Source: Streptomyces venezuelae (GTDB lineage Bacteria > Actinomycetota > Actinomycetes > Streptomycetales > Streptomycetaceae). Taken from it: a stretch of 64,000 bases of DNA. Positions 41,529 to 50,410 of this stretch are shown in pieces; within the stretch, counting starts at the first letter, position 1, and the number at the start of each line of letters is the position of its first letter. The DNA lies in the NCBI RefSeq assembly GCF_008642375.1, contig NZ_CP029194.1:5387001-5451000 (forward strand), in the 5' to 3' direction. The translations under genes and the position numbers were made by a program. The notes below the pieces were generated by a model. The model did not search any database, was not told where the DNA came from, and was given only the letters and a program-made list of their open reading frames with translations.

Positions 41529-41573
41529 GCGACTTCGCGTACGTGCCCCGTTCGCCGCCCTCCGCCCTCCGCT

Positions 41574-42083
41574 CTACTCCTGCGCCGCCTGCTCCACGAG
41601 CGGGATGATCCGCAGCGGCACCGGGTTCTCCATCACGATCGCCGTCGACGCCCGCACGATCCCCTCGAAGCCCACCACCCTGTCGATCACCCGCTGGAGG
41701 TCGGCGTTGGAGCGGGCGACCAGCCGGCAGAGCATGTCGCCGTGGCCCGTCGTCGTGTGGAGTTCGAGCACCTCCGGCACCGTCGCCAGGTGCCCCCGCA
41801 CGTCCGCCCCCTGGCCCTGCTTGATCTCCAGCGTCGCGAAGGCCGTCACCGGATAGCCCAGCGCCGCCGGGTCCACCTGCGGGCCGAAACCGCAGATCAC
41901 CCCGCTCGCCTGAAGCCGGTCGAGGCGCGCCTGCACCGTCCCGCGCGCCACCCCGAGACGCCGCGAGGCCTCCAGGACCCCTATGCGCGGCTCGCGCGCG
42001 AGAAGCGTGATCAGCCGGCCGTCCAAATGATCGATCGCCACAACGGTCTCCCCGTGGTCAGGATGTACAAGTCGCACGGCCAT
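41574..42083 (-). CDS. Lrp/AsnC-family regulator of hppD
   Basis: 169 residues: AsnC-type HTH (LDGRLITLLAREPRIGVLEASRRLGVARGTVQARLDRLQASGVI) and a RAM ligand domain (TAFATLEIKQG, VLELHTTTGHGDMLCRLVARS). Divergent from hppD with an 79-base spacer containing the palindrome CTGTACAG (42096-42103). Related regulators control 4-hydroxyphenylpyruvate dioxygenase and respond to aromatic amino acids. ATG 42083 is chosen because upstream codons overlap the hppD start and lack similarity. Confidence 0.9.
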   Translation of the reverse strand: MAVRLVHPDHGETVVAIDHLDGRLITLLAREPRIGVLEASRRLGVARGTVQARLDRLQASGVICGFGPQVDPAALGYPVTAFATLEIKQGQGADVRGHLATVPEVLELHTTTGHGDMLCRLVARSNADLQRVIDRVVGFEGIVRASTAIVMENPVPLRIIPLVEQAAQE

Positions 42084-42162
42084 ACTCGCGCGTCGCTGTA
42101 CAGATTGACCAGCAGAACAACAAACTCTTGCGCACCTTGCCGAACGGCGGGACATTGCTGCC

Positions 42163-43308
42163 ATGACTGAGACCATCGATCACACCCCCTCCACCGCGCG
42201 TAAGGCCGATCCCTTCCCGGTCAAGGGAATGGACGCGGTCGTCTTCGCCGTCGGCAACGCCAAGCAGGCCGCGCACTACTACTCCACGGCCTTCGGCATG
42301 AAGCTGGTCGCCTACTCCGGACCGGAGAACGGCAGCCGCGAGACCGCCAGTTACGTCCTCACCAACGGCGCCGCCCGTTTCGTGTTCACCTCCGTCATCA
42401 AGGCCTCGACCGACCGGGGCCGCTTCCTCGCCGACCACGTCGCCGAGCACGGTGACGGCGTCGTCGACCTGGCGATCGAGGTGCCGGACGCCCGTGCCGC
42501 GTACGCCTACGCCGTCGAGCACGGCGCCACCGGCCTCACCGAGCCGTACGAGCTGAAGGACGAGAACGGCACCGTCGTCCTCGCCGCCATCGCCACCTAC
42601 GGCAAGACCCGCCACACCCTCGTCGAGCGCTCCGGCTACGACGGCCCGTACCTGCCGGGCTTCGTCTCCGCGAACCCGATCGTCGAGCCGCCGGCCAAGC
42701 GCACCTTCCAGGCCATCGACCACTGCGTCGGCAACGTCGAGCTCGGCAAGATGAACGACTGGGTCGGCTTCTACAACAAGGTCATGGGCTTCACGAACAT
42801 GAAGGAGTTCGTGGGCGACGACATCGCGACCGAGTACTCGGCACTGATGTCGAAGGTCGTCGCGGACGGCACCCTCAAGGTGAAGTTCCCGATCAACGAG
42901 CCGGCGATCGCGAAGAAGAAGTCGCAGATCGACGAGTACCTGGAGTTCTACGGCGGCGCCGGCGTCCAGCACATCGCCCTCGCCACCAACGACATCGTCG
43001 CCACCGTGCGCGCGATGCGGGCCGCGGGCGTCGCCTTCCTCGACACCCCCGACTCGTACTACGACACCCTCGGCGAGTGGGCGGGCGAGACCCGCGTGCC
43101 CGTCGAGACCCTGCGCGAGCTGAAGATCCTCGTCGACCGCGACGAGGACGGCTACCTGCTGCAGATCTTCACCAAGCCGGTGCAGGACCGCCCGACCGTC
43201 TTCTTCGAGATGATCGAGCGCCACGGCTCGATGGGCTTCGGCAAGGGCAACTTCAAGGCCCTGTTCGAGGCGATCGAGCGGGAGCAGGAGAAGCGCGGCA
43301 ACCTCTAG
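42163..43308 (+). CDS. hppD: 4-hydroxyphenylpyruvate dioxygenase
   Basis: 381 residues. Converts 4-hydroxyphenylpyruvate to homogentisate in tyrosine catabolism, using Fe(II) and O2. The three iron ligands are present at His187 (AIDHCVG), His270 (GVQHIAL) and Glu349 (FFEMIER), the same numbers as in the crystallised S. avermitilis enzyme. Two vicinal-oxygen-chelate halves are complete. Followed by two strong hairpins; homogentisate dioxygenase is not next to it, as usual in Streptomyces. Confidence 0.97.
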   Translation: MTETIDHTPSTARKADPFPVKGMDAVVFAVGNAKQAAHYYSTAFGMKLVAYSGPENGSRETASYVLTNGAARFVFTSVIKASTDRGRFLADHVAEHGDGVVDLAIEVPDARAAYAYAVEHGATGLTEPYELKDENGTVVLAAIATYGKTRHTLVERSGYDGPYLPGFVSANPIVEPPAKRTFQAIDHCVGNVELGKMNDWVGFYNKVMGFTNMKEFVGDDIATEYSALMSKVVADGTLKVKFPINEPAIAKKKSQIDEYLEFYGGAGVQHIALATNDIVATVRAMRAAGVAFLDTPDSYYDTLGEWAGETRVPVETLRELKILVDRDEDGYLLQIFTKPVQDRPTVFFEMIERHGSMGFGKGNFKALFEAIEREQEKRGNL

Positions 43309-43324
43309 TCGCCGCCACCGCCGT

Positions 43325-43364
43325 GCGGGAGGGTTCCGGGGCTCCGGCTCCGGGACCCTCCCGC
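43325..43364 (+). terminator. hppD terminator hairpin
   Basis: GCGGGAGGG (43325-43333) pairs with CCCTCCCGC (43356-43364), continued inward by TTCCGG/CCGGGA; it begins 17 bases after the hppD stop. Confidence 0.85.
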
Positions 43365-43366
43365 AT

Positions 43367-43403
43367 GTGCTCCCGGCCCATACGGGGGGTGGGCCGGGAG
43401 CAC
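43367..43403. terminator. Second hairpin between hppD and TPR gene
   Basis: GTGCTCCCGGCCC (43367-43379) and its perfect complement (43391-43403), 11-base loop. It serves the convergent TPR gene as well. Confidence 0.8.
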
Positions 43404-43424
43404 CTCCGACGGCGCGCGCCCGCG

Positions 43425-45008
43425 CTACTCGCGTGCCGCGCCCGAGGCCGCCGGGCCGGGACCCGCCGCCGCTGAGCCCGCCACCTCCGCCGTCCCGGGC
43501 GCCCCCGCCGTCCCAGGGGCCTTCGCGTCGCCGCCGCCGTCGGCAGCCGTCGCGCCCTCCGCCGCTTCCCTCGGCCCCGCCGCCTCTTCCGCCTTCGGTC
43601 CCTCCGCCTTCGGTCCCTCCGCCTTCGCGGATTGCGCGGGCGGCTCCGGGCGGAGTTCCTTCGGGAGCTCGTCGGGCAGTTCGCCCAGGGCCGTCAGGGC
43701 CTGCTCCGCCCGCCGGGCGTGCAGCGGGGAGAACTCCGGGTTGATCCGCAGCGCCTCCGCCAGATGACGGCGGGCCGGGCCGGTCTGCTCCAGCGCCCGC
43801 TCGATCTCGCCCAGGTGGTACGTGAAGAGCGCGCTCCGCAGCCCCTCGTCCGTGGCCCGCTTCGCGTACCCGAGCGCCTCCTTCGGCTCCCCGGCCCGGT
43901 ACAGCGCCCACCCCAGCGCGTCCGCCACCGCCACCGAGCGGTGCCCGCGCGCCCACTCCGCCCGCAGCCGCGTGACCGCCGCCTCCGGTGTGCCGTGGTC
44001 CGCCTCCAGCAGCCCCAGAGCCACCTCGCCCCGCACCCACGTGCCGCTCCGCAGCCGCTCGTACAGCGCCCGCGCCTCCCCCTCCAGGCCCACCGCCTCG
44101 TACAGCTCGCCCGCCTCCAGGAGGTACTCCGGCAGCGGCAGCCGGGCCAGCGCCGCCCGCCAGTCGCGCAGCGCCTCGTCCGTACGGCCCAGGCCCGCGA
44201 GCGCCCGCGCACGCCCCGCAAGCGACGGCCCGTGGTCCCGTACGAGCCGCAGCGCCGAGCCGTACCGGGCGAGCGCCTCCGCCGCCTCGCCCCGCTCCCA
44301 CGCCAGGTCCCCGAGCCGCCCCAGCGACGCCGCCTTCTCCGCGTCCGTCTCCGCCAGCGCCGCCGCGTCCAGGGCCGCCGCGTCGGCGTCCTCGCGCCAG
44401 CCCCGGTTCCGGTACGCCTGCGCGGCCCGCGCGCGCACGACCGCGCCCGCGTGCAGCTCCTCCAGCTTCTCCGCCGCCTTCCGGGCGGCCTCGTAGTCGC
44501 CGAGGCCGTTGTACGCGTCGATCAGGACCGGGTACGCGGGCCAGCGCCCCGGCTCCGCCTTCCGCACCCGCTCGCCCCACTCCTTGGCGGACTTCCAGTC
44601 GCCGCGCGCCCCCGCGAGCGCCCCGAGCCCCAGCTGCGCGTCCACGTTGCCCCGGGCGGCGGGCCGTTCGGCCAGGGACCGCTTCAGCGCCCGCTCGGCC
44701 CTCGGGTAGTCCCGTACGTCCCCGATCCGCGTCCCGCGCTCCGTGTACGCCGCGCCGAGCGCCGCCCAGGACGCGTCGTCCTCGGGGTGGTCCCGCAGCC
44801 ACTTCTCCCGGTCGGTGATCAGCGCGGCCAGGTCCGGCAGCGCGGCCTGCGCGCCGGCGTGCGCCGCGATCGTCGCCCGCTCCGCCGGACCGGGCGGGGG
44901 CGGCGGCCCCTGGCCGACGAACTCGGGGACATACAGCAGGGCCGTCGCGGCGAGGACCGCGCCCACGCCCGCCGCAAGGACCGTCCTCGACACGTTCTGG
45001 GTCTTCAT
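43425..45008 (-). CDS. TPR-repeat protein, membrane-anchored
   Basis: 527 residues. N-terminal helix (VLAAGVGAVLAATALLYVPEF) anchors it; about ten tetratricopeptide-like helical pairs follow (DDASWAALGAAYTERG, YPRAERALKRSLAERP, DEALRDWRAALARLP, GPARRHLAEALRINPEFSP). The C-terminal 75 residues are Ala/Glu/Lys/Pro low-complexity with KAEGPKAEGPKAEE repeats. Likely a protein-interaction scaffold at the membrane. ATG 45008 or the GTG at 45017 may start it. Sits between hppD and a GlcD-type oxidase, as I recall for S. coelicolor. Confidence 0.8.
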   Translation of the reverse strand: MKTQNVSRTVLAAGVGAVLAATALLYVPEFVGQGPPPPPGPAERATIAAHAGAQAALPDLAALITDREKWLRDHPEDDASWAALGAAYTERGTRIGDVRDYPRAERALKRSLAERPAARGNVDAQLGLGALAGARGDWKSAKEWGERVRKAEPGRWPAYPVLIDAYNGLGDYEAARKAAEKLEELHAGAVVRARAAQAYRNRGWREDADAAALDAAALAETDAEKAASLGRLGDLAWERGEAAEALARYGSALRLVRDHGPSLAGRARALAGLGRTDEALRDWRAALARLPLPEYLLEAGELYEAVGLEGEARALYERLRSGTWVRGEVALGLLEADHGTPEAAVTRLRAEWARGHRSVAVADALGWALYRAGEPKEALGYAKRATDEGLRSALFTYHLGEIERALEQTGPARRHLAEALRINPEFSPLHARRAEQALTALGELPDELPKELRPEPPAQSAKAEGPKAEGPKAEEAAGPREAAEGATAADGGGDAKAPGTAGAPGTAEVAGSAAAGPGPAASGAARE

Positions 45009-45106
45009 GGCGCTCACTGTGCGCCCGTACGCGCCTGTACGAAGAGCACACGAAGCGCCCGCTCCGGCGGGTTCACACCGATGGCCCCGGGTGCCACGCT
45101 GGATGC

Positions 45107-46474
45107 ATGGACGATCTTCTGACGCGGCTGCGCGCCGGGCTGCCCGCCGAGGCGCTCCTCACCGACCCGGACGTCACGGCCTCCTACTCCCGCGACATGG
45201 CGAGCTTCTGCGCGGCCGGCACCCCCGCGGTCGTCGTGCTCCCGCGCACCGTCGAACAGGTCCGGCACGTCATGCGGACCGCCACCGAACTCCGTGTCCC
45301 CGTCGTCCCCCAGGGAGCCCGCACGGGCCTGTCCGGCGGCGCCAACGCCTCCGAGGGCTGCATCGTGCTCTCCCTGGTCAAGATGGACCGCATCCTGGAG
45401 ATCAACCCGGTCGACCGGATCGCCGTCGTCGAACCGGGTGTCGTCAACGCAGTGCTGTCACGGGCCGTCGCCGAACACGGCCTGTATTACCCGCCGGACC
45501 CCTCCAGCTGGGAGACGTGCACCATCGGCGGGAACATCGGCACCGCCTCCGGAGGTCTGTGTTGCGTCAAGTACGGCGTCACCGCCGAGTACGTCCTCGG
45601 CCTCGACGTCGTCCTCGCCGACGGCCGGCTCCTGACCACCGGCCGCCGCACCGCCAAGGGCGTCGCCGGATATGACCTGACCAGGCTCTTCGTCGGCTCC
45701 GAGGGCAGCCTCGGCATCGTCGTCGGGGCCGTGCTCGCGCTCAGGCCGCAGCCCCCGGCGCAGCTCGCGCTCGCCGCCGAGTTCCCCTCCACGGCCGCCG
45801 CCTGCGAGGCCGTCTGCGCGATCATGGAGCGCGGCCACACCCCGTCGCTGCTCGAACTCATGGACCGCACCACCGTCCAGGCCGTCAACCGGCTGGCACA
45901 CATGGGGCTGCCCGACACCACCGAGGCGCTCCTCCTGTGTGCCTTCGACACCCCGGACCCGGCCGCCGATCTGGCCGCCGTCGGGGAGCTGTGCACGGCC
46001 GCGGGCGCCACCGAGGTCGTCCCGGCCGCGGACACGGCCGAGTCCGAACTCCTCCTCCAGGCACGCCGGCTCTCCCTCACGGCCCTGGAGACGATCAAGT
46101 CCGCGACGATGATCGACGACGTGTGCGTGCCGCGGACGAAGCTGGCCGCGATGCTCGACGGCACGTCGGCGATCGCGGAGAAATATGACCTGACCATCGG
46201 CGTCTGCGTGCACGCGGGGGACGGCAACACCCACCCCGTCGTCTGCTTCGACCATGCCGACGAGGACGAGTCGCGGCGCGCGCGGGAGTCCTTCGACGAG
46301 ATCATGGCGCTCGGGCTCGCCCTCGGCGGCACGATCACCGGCGAGCACGGCGTGGGCGTCCTCAAGAAGGAATGGCTGGCCAGGGAGTTGGGCCCGGTCG
46401 GCCTCGAACTCCAGCGCGGGATCAAGCACACCTTCGACCCGCTGGGGCTGCTCAACCCCGGAAAGCTCTTCTGA
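45107..46474 (+). CDS. FAD-linked oxidase, GlcD/D-lactate dehydrogenase type
   Basis: 455 residues. FAD-binding PCMH domain with VPVVPQGARTGLSGGANAS, IGGNIGTASGGLCCVKYG and SEGSLGIVVGAVLALRPQ, then the FAD-oxidase C-terminal domain (HAGDGNTHPVVCFD, TGEHGVGVLKKEWL, KHTFDPLGLLNPGKLF). It oxidises a 2-hydroxy acid such as glycolate or D-lactate. No partner GlcE/GlcF genes are adjacent. No clear Shine-Dalgarno precedes the ATG; the start is set by the conserved N-terminus. Confidence 0.92.
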   Translation: MDDLLTRLRAGLPAEALLTDPDVTASYSRDMASFCAAGTPAVVVLPRTVEQVRHVMRTATELRVPVVPQGARTGLSGGANASEGCIVLSLVKMDRILEINPVDRIAVVEPGVVNAVLSRAVAEHGLYYPPDPSSWETCTIGGNIGTASGGLCCVKYGVTAEYVLGLDVVLADGRLLTTGRRTAKGVAGYDLTRLFVGSEGSLGIVVGAVLALRPQPPAQLALAAEFPSTAAACEAVCAIMERGHTPSLLELMDRTTVQAVNRLAHMGLPDTTEALLLCAFDTPDPAADLAAVGELCTAAGATEVVPAADTAESELLLQARRLSLTALETIKSATMIDDVCVPRTKLAAMLDGTSAIAEKYDLTIGVCVHAGDGNTHPVVCFDHADEDESRRARESFDEIMALGLALGGTITGEHGVGVLKKEWLARELGPVGLELQRGIKHTFDPLGLLNPGKLF

Positions 46475-46509
46475 GACCTCCGGTACGAGCGTCAGGTACG
46501 GCACGCGGC

Positions 46510-47001
46510 TCACAGCTCGCCGTCCTGCGACTCGTCCGACGGCCACGGGTCGCGCAGCCACAGCTCGTCGGTGATCACGGTGGTCGCCAGGAGCTCGGCG
46601 AGCCCGTCGTCCATGCCGAGCCGCTCGGACTCGGTGCCCGGCGGCACCGCGCGCAGGGTCCGCTCCAGCCAGGCGGACACCTGCGCGGACGGGGCTTCGA
46701 GCAGGGCGTCGCCGTCGGGGGAGGAGAGCGCCATCAGGACGACGTTGCGGCCCTCGACCTTCGTCGGCCAGATGCGGACGTCGCCGTGGCCGCACGCCCG
46801 GAAGACGCCCTCGACGAGCAGCTCGCGCGCGAAGGTCCAGTTGACCGGGTGGTCCGAGCCGACGTGGAAGGTGATGTGGACGGCGTACGGGTCGTCGGTG
46901 CGGTAGGCGAGCCGGGCCGGGACGGGAATGGCGCGCTCGGGGGAGAGCACCAGCTTGAGCTCCAGCTCGCGCTCGACGGTGGTGTTGTCGGTGTTCTGCA
47001 T
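46510..47001 (-). CDS. ssgG: SsgA-family sporulation protein (SsgG-like)
   Basis: 163 residues. SsgA-like fold: ELELKLVLSPERAIPVPARLAYRTDDPYAVHITFHVG, VNWTFARELLVEGVF and GHGDVRIWP are diagnostic. These actinomycete-only proteins control septum placement and spore wall synthesis during sporulation. The position between a GlcD-type oxidase and an RDD protein is that of SsgG in S. coelicolor (from memory), which helps localise FtsZ to sporulation septa. It is longer than typical SsgB (about 137). GAGAGGACG precedes the ATG. Confidence 0.88.
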   Translation of the reverse strand: MQNTDNTTVERELELKLVLSPERAIPVPARLAYRTDDPYAVHITFHVGSDHPVNWTFARELLVEGVFRACGHGDVRIWPTKVEGRNVVLMALSSPDGDALLEAPSAQVSAWLERTLRAVPPGTESERLGMDDGLAELLATTVITDELWLRDPWPSDESQDGEL

Positions 47002-47329
47002 GGTCGTACGTCCTCTCGTGGAGGCCCCGGACGGGCCTTCACCAGGAGAGAGCGGGGTCCACGCCGTTCATTACGCGACTTCGGGAAGTTTTTTCGGAAA
47101 GTTTTTGAGAGACCCGGAAAGGCGGGCGCGGAGCACCGCGGACCCCGGAGGCATCGGCCCGAACATCACCATGAGTGATCGATTCCGGTCTCTGTCGCCC
47201 GAAGGCGGTCTTTCTCGTGGGCTCTTTCTTCCCTCGGGGACGTTCTTCGTTACTGTCCTCCTTGGGCGCGGCATGCCCGGGGGAGCGGCCGTGGGATCAA
47301 AGGCGTTGTGACTGAACGGAGTCGGGGCA
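47002..47329. promoter_or_regulatory. ssgG / RDD divergent upstream region
   Basis: 328 non-coding bases. An AT-rich stretch carries a 10-base direct repeat TTCGGGAAGT (47080-47089) and TTCGGAAAGT (47093-47102) about 80 bases upstream of ssgG, a possible activator site for developmental control. The half near the RDD gene shows nothing I can interpret. Confidence 0.45.
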
Positions 47330-48844
47330 GTGGCTACTCCTCCTGGAGGCGGCGGAGAGGTACCGCAGGCGGGGTACTACCCGGACCCGTCCATTCCCGG
47401 ATACATCCGGTACTGGAACGGGGGCGCCTGGGTACCCGGTACGAGCCGGCCGGCCCCCAAGGACGGTGAGGGCACGCCGAACCCGCCCGCCGGGGCGATC
47501 CCCGCGGGCCCGATCCTGGCCTCCGGCCCCGCGCCGGCACCTGTGGTCGCGCAGTACCCGGCCGCGCAGAACCCGGCGGCGGCGCAGAACCTCGCGCCGG
47601 CCCAGAGCCAGGCCCCCGCACCGAGCCCGGCGCGGAACCCTGCCCAAGGCCCGGCGCAGATCGCGGCACAGAACCACGGGCACAGCCAGGCGCTGGCCCC
47701 TGCGCCCGTCCCTGCGGCCCTGCCCGCGGCCCCCGTGCCGGCGGTCGAGGAGACGGGACCCGTCTTCTTCGACGACTTCGAGGAGGAGCCGGTGACGCCG
47801 GAGCCCTCCTCGGCCTGGCAGGCGGACACCGCCCGCCAGACCGGCTTCGGAGGCGAACGCGACCAGAAGGTCGCCTGGGGCGCGCCCCAGGAGCAGCAGC
47901 CCGAGCCCCCGGCCCGGCCCCAGCCGCAGCGGCGGGCCCCCGCCGTCCCCGACCCGAGGACCCCGGCCGAGTGGCCCGTCGCGGGCGCGAGCGAGCCGGC
48001 CGAGCCCCACGCGGTCGCCCCCGCCCCCGCCCCGGCGGCGGACCCCCGGTCGACCGGGGGAGCCGCGCGTCTCGGCGGAATGCCCGTCACCCCCGCGCCC
48101 GCTCCCGTCCCGCAGTCGGCCCCCGAGCCCGCGGCCCCCGCTCCCGCCCCCGTACCCTCCACGCCCTCCTGGGCACAGCAGCCGCAGGCTCGGCCGCAGC
48201 AGCAGGTCCAGCCGCGACCCCAGCCGCAGCCGCAGCCGCAGCCGCAGTCCCAGTCCCAGTCCCAGCCCCAGGAACAGCAGCAGCAGGAGCAGCAGCCGCC
48301 GGTCCTGCCGTGGAAGCCGCCGGTCGAGGACGTGTTCCAGCAGGCGGCCCGCGCCCAGGCAGCCGCCCGCCCCGCGGGTCTCGGCAGGCGCCTGCTGGCG
48401 CGGTTGATCGACACCGTCGTCCTGGGCGCCCTCGTCGGCGCCGCGGGCTTCCCCTTCGTGACCGCCGCTCTCGACCACATCGACGGCAAGATCGAGGCGG
48501 CCAAGCAGTCCGGTACGACCGTCCAGGTCTGGCTCCTGGACGCGACGACCTCCGTGCAGTTCGGCATCGCGCTCGCCTCGTTCTTCGTCATCGGCGTCCT
48601 GTACGAGGCGCTGCCCACCGCCAAGTGGGGGCGGACCCTGGGCAAGAAGCTGTGCGGGATCGAGGTGCGGGACATCGAGGCGCACCAGCCGCCGCGGTTC
48701 GGCGCGGCCCTGCGGCGCTGGCTCGTCTACAGCGTCCTCGGGCTCCTGGTCATCGGCGTCCTCAACGTCCTGTGGTGCCTCTTCGACCGCCCCTGGCGGC
48801 AGTGCTGGCACGACAAGGCGGCCCGCACCTTCGTCGCCCGCTAA
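47330..48844 (+). CDS. RDD-family membrane protein with DUF2510 head and Pro/Gln-rich linker
   Basis: 504 residues, GTG start. Residues 10-40 match DUF2510 (AGYYPDPSIPGYIRYWNGGAW). Residues 45-345 are Ala/Pro/Gln-rich low-complexity (runs of QPQPQPQ, QSQSQ, EQQQQEQQ). The C-terminal 150 residues form an RDD domain: LGRRLLARLIDTVVLGALVGAAG, TVQFGIALASFFVIGVLYEAL, TLGKKLCGIEVRD, with about three helices and the Arg-Asp-Asp-type RLID. RDD proteins may be transporters or Na+/H+ antiporters; role unproven. Confidence 0.88.
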   Translation: MATPPGGGGEVPQAGYYPDPSIPGYIRYWNGGAWVPGTSRPAPKDGEGTPNPPAGAIPAGPILASGPAPAPVVAQYPAAQNPAAAQNLAPAQSQAPAPSPARNPAQGPAQIAAQNHGHSQALAPAPVPAALPAAPVPAVEETGPVFFDDFEEEPVTPEPSSAWQADTARQTGFGGERDQKVAWGAPQEQQPEPPARPQPQRRAPAVPDPRTPAEWPVAGASEPAEPHAVAPAPAPAADPRSTGGAARLGGMPVTPAPAPVPQSAPEPAAPAPAPVPSTPSWAQQPQARPQQQVQPRPQPQPQPQPQSQSQSQPQEQQQQEQQPPVLPWKPPVEDVFQQAARAQAAARPAGLGRRLLARLIDTVVLGALVGAAGFPFVTAALDHIDGKIEAAKQSGTTVQVWLLDATTSVQFGIALASFFVIGVLYEALPTAKWGRTLGKKLCGIEVRDIEAHQPPRFGAALRRWLVYSVLGLLVIGVLNVLWCLFDRPWRQCWHDKAARTFVAR

Positions 48845-48946
48845 CCGGTGTCCGGCGGATCGAGGCCGGCCCGATCACGCCGGGGCCGTCCCCCGAACGG
48901 GCGTTGATTTCGTGCGGGGTGGCCGCCCCCGGGATGCACTGCCCCC

Positions 48947-49705
48947 ATGAGCACCGATCAGCCGCCGCCCGGCCAGCCGCCCGAGGAGGACCCGTTCCTC
49001 AAGAGGCCACAGGAGCCCGCACCGCCCTCCGCCGGCCAGCCGCCGCCTGACGGGACGCCCCCGCCCGGGCAACCCCCGGGCGGGCAGCCGCCCGGCGGGC
49101 AGCCCCCGCCCGGGCCTCCGCCGGGGAGCCCCTACGGTCCCTCGTCCGGTTCTCCGTACGACAACATGCCCCCGCCCCCGCCCCCGTACGGGGGTTACGG
49201 CGGTGGCTACGGCGGGACCGATCCGCTCTCCGGGATGCCGCCGCTCGCCGAGACCGGCCGTCGCATCCTGGCCCGGCTGATCGACTGGGTGATCGTCACG
49301 GTGCCGCTGGCGATCATCGGCATCCCGTTCGACATCTACGAGCGGGCGACCCGGGACGGCAACGACTTCGGTGACACCGTCAACAGCCTCAACGGCGGCA
49401 GTCAGCTGGTCTTCCAGCTCATCACGATCGTCGCGTACGTCGCCTACGACACGGTGCTGACGGCCAAGAACGGCCAGACGATCGGCAAGAAGCTGATGAA
49501 GCTCCGGACCGCGATGCTCAACGACGGCTCGACGCCCCCGATGAGCCAGTCGCTGCTGCGGGCCATCGTGCTGTGGCTGCCCGCGCTGGTCTGCTGCGCC
49601 TGCCTGTGGCCGCTGCTCATCCTCATCCTCATCCTGGTCGACAAGCCCTACAAGCAGGGCCTCCACGACAAGGCGGCGAAGACGGTGGTCGTCACCGCCC
49701 AGTAG
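48947..49705 (+). CDS. RDD-family membrane protein
   Basis: 252 residues. Pro/Gly-rich cytoplasmic head (PPPGQPPGGQPPGG, PPPPPPYGGYGGGYGG) and a C-terminal RDD domain (TGRRILARLIDWVIVTVPLAIIGIPFDIY, LITIVAYVAYDTVLTAKNGQTIGKKLMKLRTAM, WLPALVCCACLWPLLILILILVDKPYKQGLHDKAAKT). A paralogue of the gene directly upstream in architecture and orientation, separated by 102 bases. Function unknown. Confidence 0.88.
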   Translation: MSTDQPPPGQPPEEDPFLKRPQEPAPPSAGQPPPDGTPPPGQPPGGQPPGGQPPPGPPPGSPYGPSSGSPYDNMPPPPPPYGGYGGGYGGTDPLSGMPPLAETGRRILARLIDWVIVTVPLAIIGIPFDIYERATRDGNDFGDTVNSLNGGSQLVFQLITIVAYVAYDTVLTAKNGQTIGKKLMKLRTAMLNDGSTPPMSQSLLRAIVLWLPALVCCACLWPLLILILILVDKPYKQGLHDKAAKTVVVTAQ

Positions 49706-49740
49706 ACGACCGTCGGGTAGACCGACCGCTCAGCAGAGCT

Positions 49741-50040
49741 TCACGAACCGATCCGGGTATCGGCGCCCGCGCCCACGCGCGCGGCCGGTACCCGGATCTC
49801 TTCGTTCCCGACGGGCGAAGAAGCGGGGGGAGCGGCGGGAACCTGCGCCGCGGAGGTCTTGACGGACCTCGCCCGTACCGGCATCGTCACCGCCACGAGA
49901 ACGCCGAGCAGCAGGCCCGCGGCACAGATCACCGCGATCCCGAAGGTCGTCGTCGTACGGGAGAGCAACAGCAGGGCGACGGTCGCGAGGACGACGGTGG
50001 CCGAACCGTAGGCGAGTTGTGCGGCGTTCGGTCGCTGCAT
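49741..50040 (-). CDS. Small membrane protein, two helices
   Basis: 99 residues with helices LAYGSATVVLATVALLLL and FGIAVICAAGLLLGVLVAVTM, then a Ser/Pro/Ala tail of about 45 residues. No family recognised. Convergent with the RDD gene, upstream region shared with the M6 protease gene. Confidence 0.7.
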   Translation of the reverse strand: MQRPNAAQLAYGSATVVLATVALLLLSRTTTTFGIAVICAAGLLLGVLVAVTMPVRARSVKTSAAQVPAAPPASSPVGNEEIRVPAARVGAGADTRIGS

Positions 50041-50410
50041 GACAGGTACCGCCCCCTCAGGACATCGGTTCGACTCTATGACGGTGGATGCCCGGAGGGA
50101 ACCAGCGGTAAGCGTGACCTAACCCACCGTGCCGGTGCACGGGGGGCGCACGGAGTCACGCGATCCGCCCGAGGCCCGCCGTGATGCGCCTGCCGGCCGG
50201 CCGGACGGGCAGGTCGGGTGTGAGCGAGGCCCATCGGGTGTCCGATTATCGGAATTCCGCACCCGCATAGTGCAGTTGGTATGTGCAAGTCAAGATCTGT
50301 CTTTTCTGGCGCCACTCCGGTCAAATGTCGTCACTTGTGACGCGCGACCCCGCAGGACGGACACCCCACCTTCGGTCCGGGTGCGTGGGCGCCGGGGAGG
50401 ACTACATCAA
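50041..50410. promoter_or_regulatory. Upstream region of M6 protease gene with two palindromes
   Basis: 370 non-coding bases. CCGAT-T-ATCGG (50242-50252) and CGTCAC-TT-GTGACG (50329-50342) are perfect palindromes; the second lies 68 bases before the GTG start in an otherwise AT-richer stretch (50275-50345) and is a good operator candidate. GGGGAGG (50395-50401) is the ribosome site. Confidence 0.5.

Noticed and set aside
48226..48295. CAGCCG and CAGTCC repeats as a regulatory repeat or array
   Set aside because: They code the Pro/Gln-rich linker of the RDD protein in frame; simple coding low complexity.
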